64,000 nt of DNA from Annulohypoxylon bovei var. microspora (Eukaryota; Ascomycota; Sordariomycetes; Xylariales; Hypoxylaceae): the NCBI GenBank assembly GCA_022836615.1, contig MU405307.1, positions 85,408-149,407 on the forward strand, in the 5' to 3' direction. The position numbers and the translations under genes are program-made. Within the stretch, counting starts at the first letter, position 1. Every line of letters starts with the position of its first letter. The notes under the pieces were generated by a model. That model did not search any database, was not told the DNA's origin, and was given only the letters and a program-made list of their open reading frames with translations. Positions 1 to 11,199 of the stretch are shown here, one piece after another.

Positions 1-308
1 TTCACTCACATCTTGATGCTCCCATGTGGGCAACTCCTGGAGAATGGATTCGCACTTCAACATTGAGAAGACTATCGCGACGCATGGGACACGCTATGGA
101 TTTTCATAATCCTTTAGACACTGTAACAGACCATGGATCACCGGAGGTGAATGATGAGAATCTTCTACAAGACACAGTCATAGCTGATAAATTCGATACC
201 AATGTCTTCGAGACTCTTTGCGAGGGGGAAACTGACGAAGATGGACATGATTGGAGTGAGGATGAGGTATGCGAAGAAGATGGTTGTGTCTTTACGGATG
301 ATGTCTAG
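1..308 (+). CDS. 3' end of an unidentified protein-coding gene (partial)
   Basis: The reading frame starting at base 3 is open from the window edge to a TAG at 306-308, so this is the last part of a gene that begins upstream. The visible tail of about 100 residues has a basic patch (around RTSTLRRLSRRM) followed by a strongly acidic end rich in Asp and Glu with two Cys (DEVCEEDGC). I recognise no domain. An internal ATG at 24 is probably not the start, because the frame continues upstream without a stop. Function is unknown. It lies tail-to-tail with the NAD synthetase gene. Confidence 0.4.
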   Translation, partial: HSHLDAPMWATPGEWIRTSTLRRLSRRMGHAMDFHNPLDTVTDHGSPEVNDENLLQDTVIADKFDTNVFETLCEGETDEDGHDWSEDEVCEEDGCVFTDDV

Positions 309-667
309 ATGAGGGATTTTCTGCTTGAGTGCTTGTCAGGTCATTTGTACTCGAGTTTATTCTACATTGAGGTCTATTCCACGCATGAACTACTTCTCTC
401 GTAGACGAGTCTTTCAGCCTTAAGGCCCTTAGGCACTTAATTAACTAATTTATAAAACAAGGTTGTTTGCGATAGTGTCTTTTTACATCTTAAAATCTCT
501 AGTATGGTTATCATTGACAGGTAATATTTAACAACTGAATGTTTCGCTTATAGTGACTCTAGTTGTATCGCACCCAACTTCTACACGTCAAGTGACAATC
601 CTATGCCTATTTCACACTCCGGGGGAGGGAGGGAGGGCTTATTCCACCCCTCCGGCACACTGCGAGT
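309..667. other. Intergenic, convergent 3' ends
   Basis: AT-rich spacer between the end of the partial plus-strand gene and the 3' end of the minus-strand NAD synthetase. I see no gene or RNA in it. A G-rich patch lies near 620-635. Confidence 0.5.
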
Positions 668-3640
668 CTATTTCTTCGCCATACGCTTCTCAATCTTCTC
701 TAGTTCCCAATCGATCTTCTTAAATGACCACGACTTCCAGAACGAAGGATACAAGAACGGTCGGAGGTCGAACCGGTTATCATCTGGAGAATAAGGGTTG
801 CAATGCAAAGCGGGTGTGAGAGTCGTCATTTTGTGGCGGTTGATGGCGTAGAAGTGGAAGAAGCGTTTGACCTTTTCTGCTACCTGGGCGGGCGTATACT
901 CAGGGGCATCATCGTCGGGACCCTTGACACGATCGGCGCTCCAATCGTGGACAAGACGTTGGAACATGGCGAAAGGTCCCAACTTGTTTTCCTTACGCAG
1001 ACGCCCAAAGATTGTGAGTTCGTCATAAGTCATTCCCATATCTGCTTCGTCGCTCTGGACGTATGTTTCTGTCAGAGGCTCAAGCTCCGCGGTCGGCGTG
1101 GCGGTTAGGAAATCGTGCAGACATGGTAAATTGAAGCTTTTCTCGGCCCATGCAATAAAACGTTTCAAATCGGCTTCTACATGGCAATGATGGTTAGTAT
1201 TGACCCTTTATAGTATAATAAAAATGGGGGGTGTGTCAAGAATTGAGGACTATGATTTATAGCTAGGTAGAACTGAAGAGAACAACTATAAACCAACTAA
1301 AATAGTAGACAGTGAAAATAGGGGCACTTACTGTCAATAGAACCAATTGGGTTAATGTCGGCACTAGATCCAATGAAAGTAAGTGATTGTTAAATAAAAA
1401 GTAGGTTAGGTGTAGGAGAATTCCAGGGAATAGGTCAATGGTCGAGCAAAGGACAGAGTGCTGTTCCCGCAACAGGAAAAGAAACTTGTATACGGACCTT
1501 GAACAGTCATATCTTGGAAGAGTGTTAGCATTATAACGAGAAGTTGTAATCAGGGCCGAGAACATACTTCGTCAGGTAGCCGCGAAGAGATTCTCCAACG
1601 TTCGCGCTTCCAAGAATAAGCAAACTCCCTCCCCCAGGTCTATTTCGAGCAGTCGGCAAGATTTGTCCAAATTCATAGGCCGTAACCATACGAATTCTTG
1701 CTTGGAGACATTGTAATGTGAGGTTCTCCTGGTTGCTGCCACCGTGAACCTTGAATTTCGGTTCGAAGTCCAGTGTGTTGACGATAAGGGCCTTCTGGGC
1801 ATTGTATATATCATCAATGTCTAGATTGACATGGTAACTGCCTATAGCTTCCGCGAGGTCTTTAGCTCGCTGTCTCGTCTCACGAGAACTCTGCGCCTTC
1901 ATGCCCATGTAGATGGTCGAGAATATCTGGTTGCAAAGCTCTTGCGGTGTCTCAGGAAGAACATCCTCGCCCTTATACTTAGCGATTCTCTTGACGTCCT
2001 CGATCACCTGAGCATTTCCGTCCTTGACAGCATCCATCACGATACGGCACATAGACTATAGTAGCATGTGTTAGCAATTGCTCCTAAAAATCTTATCTGG
2101 AGGGGAAATTATGTCCTAAGAGCAGCAACGTGAGATAAATCGAGACTTAGAACGTTTCTTCTCACGGAACAATCTTTAAATGGAAAATAAAAACTGCCAG
2201 ATGCATACGTAGACGATAGTTGCCGTAGCGCAAGAATCTATGCCCCCTTTTACGTTATGCGGGTCAGTCAAGTATGCAAATAAGGGAAGAGAGGTGTCAC
2301 AACACGCACCGCTCAGAGGAACTAGATACCCTGCTACACCGGACCGCCTCAGATAATCCCAGAGGTAGCAGCCTGCGGAGAGGGCAACTTCTTCTTCTAC
2401 GGTATGGTACCGCGGCTTTATCGGTGGCGATGGACGCTTTCCAACGTCGAAATCGTCCTCTTCCGAACTGAGCTCAAACGCGGTCTGGATACGTCTGTAC
2501 TTGGCGTTGGAGCTGGCAGCCTGTAGGCCTCGAGAGATAGCCGACCGGTAGGCCCGGACTTCCTCTAAATCTACCGTCGCTGTTATCACCTCAACGTCGT
2601 TGAGGCTAAATTGTGAACCTTGGGCAACAATATTTCCGTTCACGATGACCATGGCTGAGCCATCATAATATAACCGGTCGCCGTCACAACCCTCTGTGGC
2701 CACGTTAGCGCCTAACTATGTAATCGTAATTCGGCAAAGTTACGTTGGTTGGCGTAGAGATAGACGCCTAAACCATAGGTGAAAGTTAGCATATTTCATA
2801 AAAGATTGGTGCCAAGATAAGGGGAGCTAAGCAATTCATACTAACCTCCACACTTTCTCGTAGCCTCCATTATGAGTTGGAGCCGAGTTTCAAGTTTCTG
2901 AAGTTCGAAATGCGAGCCACTAGAGTTGGTGATTATTTCCACGCCGTCGAGACTCATGGGGATATGGGGTGCTGCAGGAGTGAAGAGCTCCTCGCAAGTC
3001 TCTGCGCCCATGCAAGTGTCGGGGGTGGAAATAACAGCATCACCGAATGGTACATGCATGGCCCCCTGAATTTCTTGAAGCATGCGAGGGAGATGATAGT
3101 CTTCGACCCCTTGAGGGTGCATCCACGGGGTAAAGAATCTCATTTCCCTGTAGTTTCCGTCATTTGCTAGCCACATCTTGGGTCTGATCATGAGGATCTT
3201 GGAGTTGAGGCATATGACCCTGCAGTTGAACCGTTGGTTCCGATGTTGGATAGGCATGCCTATATCCAATAGTATACCGCCGCAGCTCTCATCAAGTAGG
3301 ATTCGCCTAAGCATCTCCAAGGAGTGTAGGTAGAGGTCCTGCTCCATCAGATGATCGAGACATCCATAGCCGCATATCTCCAACTAAGATACTTTGAGTC
3401 AAGAAGGGGGGAGGAAACAACATGAAGTGGTTGCTCACCTCCGGACCAACACGTAACCGTGCACCAGCCGCTTTGGCTTTTTGTATGCTCTCGATGATAC
3501 GCTGAGCATTTCCCTCCCACTATGATATTCTGTTCTCAGTCCTGCTACGGGCTAAAAGCTGTCGTCTTCGGTAGTAAAATACTTACATCGAGTGCCCATT
3601 GGTTTAGTGAGCAAGTCGCAACAGTTACGAGATGGCCCAT
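668..3640 (-). CDS. QNS1: Glutamine-dependent NAD+ synthetase, ten exons
   Basis: Catalyses the last step of NAD+ synthesis: ATP-dependent amidation of deamido-NAD+ with glutamine. The cytosolic enzyme joins an N-terminal CN-hydrolase (glutaminase) to a C-terminal PP-loop synthetase. I read exons complement(3640-3587, 3519-3439, 3383-2846, 2767-2744, 2693-2310, 2246-2209, 2055-1568, 1512-1498, 1363-1332, 1176-668), 2163 nt or 720 residues, close to the usual fungal length. Every intron is GT-AG. The joins restore the nitrilase triad Glu45, Lys114 and Cys175 (GAETCEELF) and the PP-loop LSGGIDS at 359-365, which is split by the 2247-2309 intron. The C-terminus carries SDEADMGMTYDEL and SPDDNRFDLRPFL. 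The start is the ATG of MGHLVTVATC. Four exons are only 15, 24, 32 and 38 nt, so automatic prediction is likely to drop them. Identity is very secure; the exact microexon borders are slightly less so. Confidence 0.96.
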
Positions 3641-4101
3641 CCTGACAGAGTCTGGAGAATTGAAAGTCGGTTGAAAGTCACAACTACTTCAAATGTTGTT
3701 GTTGTTGTTGTTGTTGTTTAGTGAAGCGATCAAATGGGATACGGCAATTACATAACGTTTAGCATTGTCTAAAGAGGTTGTAACCCCTCACAGTGTAACT
3801 GGCACATGCTTCAGATATGTGCATGCCTCCACCTCCACGTAAGGAAGGTACAGAATTGATGATAAAGTGCGACCAGCACTGTGAGGGGTATTTCACATCT
3901 CCCCGGGAGGAAAAGCTTATTTTATGTATGTGCCCACAACATTGAACATTGAAGCGAAGCTTCAAGGTTCTTCCCATTTAGTTAGATTGACAAGGTAGTT
4001 ACGGTCCTAGATAAGCCGACTTATGAACTTTCAACTTAAAGGGGTAACTGACTTAGATGTTTTCTTCAAAGAACATCTACCACTTTCTAAAACTACATAC
4101 C
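3641..4101. other. Promoter region of QNS1 / 3' side of the transcription-factor gene
   Basis: About 460 bp between two minus-strand genes. It carries a TGT/TTG trinucleotide run at 3694-3719, just upstream of the QNS1 start. No convincing gene is seen; a 72-codon minus-strand frame here has no recognisable features. Confidence 0.4.
3694..3719. repeat. (TGT)n microsatellite
   Basis: Eight consecutive trinucleotide units in the QNS1 promoter, read directly from the sequence. Confidence 0.9.
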
Positions 4102-5667
4102 TCATTGTTCGGGCATAAGGCCGACTATCGCTGACCACCAAGCTCCGAATTTATACTCTTCTATGATATCAGTATAGTCAGGTTGGTTCAGAGTTTCTCG
4201 CCAGATATCCGTCGTTGCTAGTGTCGCTCTGGCGACTACCAATTTCTGACAAATATAAAACGATGCCCACCTGTTGGTCAGCGAAGTATCCTTTTCTAAC
4301 CTCACCATCCGTGTCGCATGAGTCACGGCTTCATCCTCCAAGACTTCTATGAGGCCCGTCGATATTGCGCTCATCAGCCTAGAACAAACGATAAAAAGCC
4401 CGTAACAGGTTGCCAGAAGTTCGCTCCGGATATCTTCACTAGGTGCCGGGATCTCTCCACGAGGCGGCGCCACCAACGTGATCGAGTCATATTCTGCATG
4501 CCACTGTAAGAGTTCTCTTCGGTAGTCTCTAAGCCTCTTCCTTAGCTGTTCTAGACTAGATATTTCCTTAATATCACGTGTGCTCACTAGGATGCGAACG
4601 TCCCGCACCAGTCGGGGCCCTTTGACCATTATACACGATAGAGATATAGCTAACTGGCTTCTTGACGAGAATGGTTCAGTCGTGATGACGAAGGATTGGA
4701 ACATTTCCTGCCAAGAATCTTCTTCGAAGCAGCACGGCTCGTTGCTTCGCAAACACTCATGTGTCTAGGGTTATCCGTTAGAGTTCTACAACGCGGCATG
4801 AGTTTCCCTCAGGACAGAACTGACGATGGAGGTAGTCATGGAGAGCATGAGTCTGATGTCAAAATCTGACACGAAACTCTCCGGTCCCCTTGCGCGGATT
4901 AGGCGATATGCGCCGGCGGTATGAAGCGCCCAGGCATCCTGACGAGTGAAGTATAGGAGCTTGAGGGAAACCGGGTAGGTAAGCAGAAGCTTCAGAAGTA
5001 GGTTGTGTCTGCATACCTCGAATAAGCTTAAAAGATTGACGGCACACAGCACATCAGGTCGATTCCTCTCCTCGAGGTTATCGACCGCCTTCTGGAGACT
5101 GCGTAGCGCGGTGACATACTGTCGAGACTCTGGCTCGTCGAATGGTCGGTACGACGGTGCTAAAACCCTTTTGGCTCGAATCGCTACACAACGAAGTGCT
5201 TCGTCGAGATACGGACTACATCCATATCTACTAGCGACGCAGTGGAGATATGATTGCGGTCGGCGGCCAACTAAACCATTGATGCAATCTCGCTGGCTTG
5301 CAAGGATAGCGCATGCTGTCCAGCCACACTGAATTTCCGTCAAAGCCGATAGATCAAGAATGTGTATTCCAATTTCTGCGGCCAACAACTCCACGCCACT
5401 TAACGGCATGGGCGGGCTGATTTTCGTGGCTGCGGGAACCTGCGTTGGCGGCTCGGACACGGCAAGTGGTGTACTAGATATCACCAGATTTCTCTGGTTG
5501 GTCAAGAGATTCTCGGGAACCTGACGCAAGTTTCGTTTTCCCCACGTGCCGGTCTTCCTTCTCGAAGCAGCAGTTGCTTTCATCGCGTGAGAACGAACCT
5601 TGATACGTGTTTCGTCAGTACCATGACGATCCTTGCTCAGGTCGATCCATTCGATATCTACGTTCAT
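4102..5667 (-). CDS. Fungal-specific transcription-factor-domain protein (no zinc cluster seen)
   Basis: Two exons, complement(5667-4825, 4764-4102), joined by a 60-bp intron with donor gtcagt, a CTAAC branch and a cctag acceptor. This gives 501 residues. Without the intron a TAG would end the protein at an 'HAAL' tail. With it, the helical pattern continues into a CFEEDSWQ segment, which matches the usual 'cysteine-Phe-Glu...Trp' step of the fungal transcription-factor (Fungal_trans_2-like) domain. The middle domain has typical elements such as LHTAGAYRLIRARGPESF. The basic N-terminus (VRSHAMKATAASRRK) resembles the VRSHVM-type start of family members that lack a Zn2Cys6 finger, and I see no C6 motif. 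The protein is probably nuclear and regulatory, but DNA binding is unproven. It diverges from the carbonic anhydrase gene across about 730 bp. Confidence 0.72.
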
Positions 5668-6393
5668 TCCGAGTTAGATGGGACAAGTTAGATGGGACAC
5701 TTGAGTTGGTCACTAGTAAGTGACGAAGGAGAAAGAGAAGACATTCTTCTCGTCTCTAGTTCGATGTAAGACAGTATATGAGCTTTCCATAACTAGAAAA
5801 TGCTCAAGCAATTAGGATTTGACGAAGAGCTGACACGCTCTGACCAGGTACATATGCAGGTAGCCATGCATGCCGATCTAGTTTGGTGGGCCAGACACCC
5901 CAGACCAGGGTTCCGTTTTCTATTTGTGGTTTGGCGTCATCTACGTTACATATCTCCAATGTGGCGTCTTGCGATGTGCCAAACAGAGAACTCTCGGGAC
6001 CTAATACTGCCTAGGTACCCTACGTATAATCTAAATTTGAACTACACGATGCTGACGTGACGTAGGCGATAGGGCACATAGTTAACATGACCGTTCTAAA
6101 CAAGCAAATTCCGAATATGGGCATTGCAATGAAGCATACCTCTTAAAGACTTAGCTAGTCGCTAGAGTGGTGCACAATGCACATTAACTAAATCACCATT
6201 GAAGGAAGAGATATAGAAATCCGGTGGTGTTATTTGTAATGCGAGAGGGTTCGCATAGGCTATAAAAGGTAGGTACGCGCTCCCTACCTATCTAGATTGA
6301 AGCAGAAGTGTGTAGAGACTACAACACAAATTATTAATTGTTCAATCATTTTACGACGAGTTTATTTCGCCTTGCTACCTTCAGTTTTCGAAC
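5668..6393. promoter_or_regulatory. Divergent promoter region with a TATA box
   Basis: Spacer between the divergently transcribed transcription-factor gene and the carbonic anhydrase gene. A clear TATAAAAG lies at 6261-6268, about 130 bp before the anhydrase ATG. A short duplicated 'ttagatgggac' sits next to the transcription-factor start. An 86-codon plus-strand frame at 5800-6060 shows no family features and I do not call it a gene. Confidence 0.5.
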
Positions 6394-7235
6394 ATGTCTT
6401 CAAACTCACACGTTGCAAAACTTCTCGCTAGAAACCTGTATGAAGACTCGATAATGTTTGTGCAAAGTCGGAGAAGTTGACGTAATATCAGAAACCATGC
6501 GAAGACGCACACTCCTTCTCCCATCATAGCAGATGTTCCAGTCGAGGGAAGAGCTCACACCTTGATATGTATGTCGATCCAGTACACAATTTGTGGCATA
6601 TTGGTGTAGATGCTGATAGTAGCATCAAGTTTGCTGTGCGGACGGTAGAGTCGACCCAGCAGCTGTGCTCGGGTTGAAACTCACAGGTATTTTTCGCCAT
6701 TTGAAATCAATATTAACTGCATTCAATAGACCGAACTAACATCGCCATACTGCAGATGCCGTTGTCATTCGAAATGCTGGGTGTGGAATGCCGCGGATGA
6801 TCAACGATTTTCTCATCCTCGACGAAGTTCTGGACTTGAAAGAAGTTTTAATAATTTCACACACGGGTATGAATTTAAGAAGTTTGATACATGAAATGGT
6901 AAAAGATTTTAACACTGAGCGATTGTAGATTGCGGTTTAACCCACGTACAAGATGTCACTATCCGTGAGAATCTGAAGAAAAGAGCCCTTGGTCGAGATG
7001 AAGAAATCGACAATCTACACTTTGGAGCCTTCACAGAGTAAGCTTCTAGCCATACCCACTCCCCGTAGAAATGCCCTCGGATACCTAGCTCACAACTTGC
7101 AGTAATTTCGCCCGAGTCATAAGCGACGTGCAGTACTTTAGGACTCACCCTCTAGTACGAAAGGAGCTTTTCAACCATACTTTTGGGGCAGTCTACGATA
7201 TAGAATCAGGAAAGCTGACCAAGGTCGATGTCTAG
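6394..7235 (+). CDS. Beta-class carbonic anhydrase, six short exons
   Basis: Zinc enzyme interconverting CO2 and bicarbonate. My model is join(6394-6437, 6492-6568, 6630-6686, 6756-6866, 6929-7037, 7103-7235), 531 nt or 176 residues. All five introns are GT-AG and 54-69 bp, several with CTAAC or TGAC branch points. The joins produce beta-CA landmarks in the right order: CADGRVDP (43-50; zinc ligand Cys43 and the Asp45/Arg47 pair), VVIRNAG (62-68), SHTDCG (94-99; ligands His95 and Cys98), HFGAF, and a C-terminal GAVYDIESGKL. The third motif exists only after removal of the 6867-6928 intron, which supports the model. The length fits short single-domain beta-CAs. There is no signal peptide or obvious mitochondrial leader, so it is probably cytosolic. 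The intron 2 acceptor (ending at 6629) is the least certain border. Confidence 0.85.
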
Positions 7236-8793
7236 GTATCCTACGTTATTAGATAACTGCCTACCTAGGCACATGTGTAACTATCTCTGAAACTCTCTAA
7301 TCCTACAATTACGCCTAGTTTCCATTATTCATCATTCGATTGCATGTAGATACCCAAGTACGTTCAGGAACAGTACAGGGATGCTATCCATTCTCTACTA
7401 TACGAAAGGCCTGGATATTATTTCGAATATATTGCCTCATTAGGGGATTAGGTACTGTGGTGTCAGGCCGAAGTTTTTTGACCCTGTCAAGTATCTTACA
7501 GGCGTGGCACAGGCCAACGGAACGGAAATATCTAACGGAGGCTGTTGAAATGTATCTTTTCTTACCCTTGTTCGACCCTTGCGATCGCCAAGAATACACG
7601 ACTAGCTCAAAAAACTTACCCCTATGACCACAGTATACGAAGCAACGAATCAGGATCTGAAATATATTTCGAACCTACCATTGAAGATCTCAAGGGCGTT
7701 GTTATTTTATCCGATACAATCTCATAATAGTCTGGGGTTGTACAATATATGCAGCTTAAGAAATTACCTATTAACATGCTGACATGCTGACATGCTGACA
7801 TGGTAGTCGGTCCGGCTGGCTAGCATACTATTATATAGCAGAATAGCGTCAAGATAAATGGAGCATGTGCTAATATTACTGTATTAGACTGTGCTAGTCT
7901 CATGTAATTAGCATCCATTGCCAGATATGATGCGTGTAAGTTACCCACGTAAGTGATCAAGGGAATAACTCAGTGTATAGTGCAATACAGTAAATTTAAC
8001 TTGATTATGAAATGACATCGTTTAAACTAGCAAAAGTAATGTAGAAATGTACAACTATTTACTTTTATATGAAAATTATGAAGAATTTAATTCAGATTGC
8101 TACCCCTTAAAAGTTGAGTCAACTCGGAATGTGACCCTCTTTTTGGAGTATGATTTCTATTTTTAGTACGTTGCTCTCAGCCGCATTCGTTTAATTTTGT
8201 TCTTATGTTGTGTTAAGATATGAGATGTAATGCGTGCAATACTTGATGGCAATGGTTGATGTTTTGTTTAGAGGTGATCGAGTATATTCTGGCCACTCTC
8301 ATGATCTAAACTTTTGGTATTTTCCCCGATTCTATGAACGTAACTATATTTTTCTCATACTTGAACCAAAAGAGCCTCGAGTTATTCACGGTAGATTCTC
8401 AGGATCTAGATATCCACCTACCAGATCCGGTAAGAGAATCCCCGCAATGCCATTGGACTAGACCTCAATCCCTGACGCCCTCGACGCCGTGCCATCAAAT
8501 AAATCTGTATGTAGGTAGGTACCTATGTATGTAACAGTATGTAAGAAAAGTCGCCCTCCCGTTCCACACCGGGCTCCGCGAGGTTACATTCTAGGAATGG
8601 CGTCTCATTGTTTCTGTATAGGTGAACGATCCGAGAAATACCTAGCGAACAAACGCAGTTACTTAAAACCTTCCATCCCCATGCTCGTCTTGATAAATCG
8701 TCTAGATGGATAGGTAGATGACTAAAAAGCTTACCGAGTCTATGCTAGCAACAAAGCTACTGTCCGTTTAATATATCTACCTAGCTAGATATA
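7236..8793. other. Intergenic, no gene recognised
   Basis: AT-rich spacer of about 1.5 kb between the carbonic anhydrase and GH30 genes. It holds three tandem copies of 'acatgctg' at 7774-7802 and several 'ctacctag' motifs near 7275 and 8770. A 95-codon plus frame at 7340-7627 has a protein-like look but no recognisable family. Confidence 0.4.
7774..7802. repeat. 8-bp tandem repeat (acatgctg)
   Basis: About three and a half exact tandem copies read directly from the sequence. Confidence 0.8.
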
Positions 8794-10310
8794 ATGCTGT
8801 TCTCGGTCCTTACTGTCCTGGCTGGACACGCCATCGCCGCTCCCTCGCCGCTATCCCCTAGGGCTAACCTGGCAGCAGCCCAGGCGTATACTTCGACCTC
8901 GGACCAAAAATATAAACTGGGCGCCGTTGACCCCCCTGTGTCTGGCACCGGTGTAGGAGGAGCGTCAACGTGGAGCTTGAGCATCGATGACACGGAAGCC
9001 GGACACAAACAAACAATCCGTGGATTCGGTGGCTCGGTAACGGACGCGACAGTCACCGTTATCAATGCGCTTTCTTCAGACCAACGGTCTCAGCTGCTGA
9101 AAGAACTACTAACTTCGGATGGAGCCAACCTCAGCTTGTTGCGTCATACCATCGCAGCGTCAGACTTGTCTGCTCCCCCTGCTTATACATACGATGATAG
9201 CAACAATAATGCGGATCCCAGCCTTAGCAATTTCAATTTGGGAGACCGTGGGACGGATATGGCGAATTTGTTGAAGGATATAAAGGGAATCCGTCCTGAT
9301 GCCACCATCTTCGGAAGCCCGTGGAGTGCACCGGGCTGGATGAAGCTCAACAGGGTAAGCGATTTTCGTTCCGCATGACAAGCCACCACCCGTGCTCATA
9401 CACTACTACTTAGGTTCTCACCGGCAACGCCGACAACAACTCGCTGGACCCGCAATATTATGAGCAGTATGCCCAATACTTTGTAAAGTATCTTCAGGCA
9501 TATGCAGATCTTGGAGTCACCGTCGATGCAATCACCATTCAGAATGAGCCTCTCAACAGCCAAGGGAACGGCCACATAACCATGTACCAGGCAGCCGACG
9601 AGGCCGCAAAGTTGACACGCGATTATATCGGGCCCGCTCTACGCTCCGCCAGCTTGAATACGAAGATTTGGGCTTACGATCACAACACGGATACGCCTAG
9701 TTACCCACGGACGGTCATCGACGCAGCGAGCGAGTATGTCGAGGCTGCCGCTTGGCACTGCTATGCCAGCAATCTCGACTGGACCGTCCTTACCGATTTT
9801 CACAATAGTTATCCCGACAAGTCGCAGTATATGACCGAGTGTTGGACCTCGCCCGACACATCGTGGTACCAGTCTTCTAGGAATACCCTTGGCCCGTTGC
9901 AGAACTGGGCTGAAGGCTCGTTGATGTGGACTCTAGGCACATGGACCGAAGGATCGGACGGCAATTTTGGCCCGTACATACCAGGCGGGTGCTCGAACTG
10001 TCGCGGCCTGTTCATCGTCGACAATGATGCGAAGACATATGAGTACACGATAGACTACTACATGCTGGCGCAGTTCTCTAAGTATATTCCTAAGGGTGCA
10101 ATCATCCTTAGCGGCTCCGGTAGTTATACTGATGATGGCGGATACTCTGGTATCCAGTCTGTTGCTTCGAAGAATCCGGATGGCACGCGGACGGTCGTCA
10201 TCGAGAACACATATGGCAACGACGTTTATCTTACGCTGAATACTACCAGCGGCGAGAAATGGAGTGGCAACCTACTTGCTAGTAGCGTCACGACTTGGAT
10301 CCTGCCGTAA
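8794..10310 (+). CDS. Secreted GH30-family endo-beta-1,6-glycanase
   Basis: Two exons, join(8794-9354, 9414-10310), with a 59-bp GT-AG intron; 485 residues. The N-terminus is a signal peptide (hydrophobic MLFSVLTVLAGHAIAA, Ala-x-Ala cleavage site). The (beta/alpha)8 catalytic domain starts at GFGGSVTDATV and holds the acid/base Glu232 in TIQNEP and the nucleophile Glu329 in YMTECW, followed by the C-terminal beta-sandwich typical of GH30. In filamentous fungi this type cleaves beta-1,6-glucan or beta-1,6-galactan. The sequence alone does not let me choose between the neg1-like glucanase and the galactanase. It acts outside the cell on fungal or plant wall polymer. The intron joins MKLNR to VLTGN in phase 0; reading through it would stop the protein at 9376. 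Confidence 0.92.
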
Positions 10311-11199
10311 TCTATGCGATGTGTGATACATACACGTCCTCTTGTGGTCACCCTCGAATCATTCTCAGCTAGCTCCTAAGCTAGGCGTCGCATTGATCCT
10401 GAAACGGGATGTTGGTTATTGATCAGGGTTGGTGTGCGCCACTTCATTTTAGCTATGATACAGAGATCAACGTCAGCTACAGGACTTAGATTCACATGTG
10501 GACGAGTACGTGTGGACTCTCATTCGTTCTGACAAATAGCATCCTACGCAACTTACCCAAGATGATGCATAGGTGGTAGGTACTAGAAGAAATATTTAAG
10601 GGAGGCATGGGACCTCTGGGCGGTATCCAGATGAACTGTTTTGCTGTCTGACCTCCAAGGTTCTAAGGAATAAGAAGCAGTGCCCCTATAGGGGAGGAGG
10701 CCTCGCGATCGCGCATCGATTAATATAATGAACTTTCCACCACACGCAATCATGATGTTTTTCTATTTTAACGGTATGATTTTCGTCTCACGAGAATCCA
10801 GTCACGGACCGTCGTTTCGTAGTACCAATCATGACAGGCCCACTGCCACTGCCGTATATCCGTATTGCAGCTCTGTACCGGCTATTCACCGCAAATCAAA
10901 TCGCACCATGAGATGTGAGTCGCGTTCCATGGGACTCAAAACAGCGGTTGCCGCGCTACACTATGGAGGACCACTTAATCTTGAAGGTAGGGGCTGAATA
11001 TGCCCACGTCAGACGAAGCGTTACGCCAAATAGCCGCCCTAAGCGGTGACCATTGCTGTCCAGGCGTCAGTACGTATTTATATCTATCTATATCCGTCAC
11101 TTATCTTCCTCACTGAGTCTATTCATCGAGCCACATTCCAGAACTATTATATCCGCAATCAAACCTGACCGAAGCGACCGAAGGCTACCATAAAAAGAC
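10311..11199. other. Intergenic / promoter of the CVNH-LysM gene
   Basis: About 890 bp without a recognised gene. An 89-codon frame at 10728-10997 lacks any family signature. A CCCCTATAGGGG palindrome lies near 10682. Pyrimidine-rich DNA precedes the CVNH-LysM start. Confidence 0.4.
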
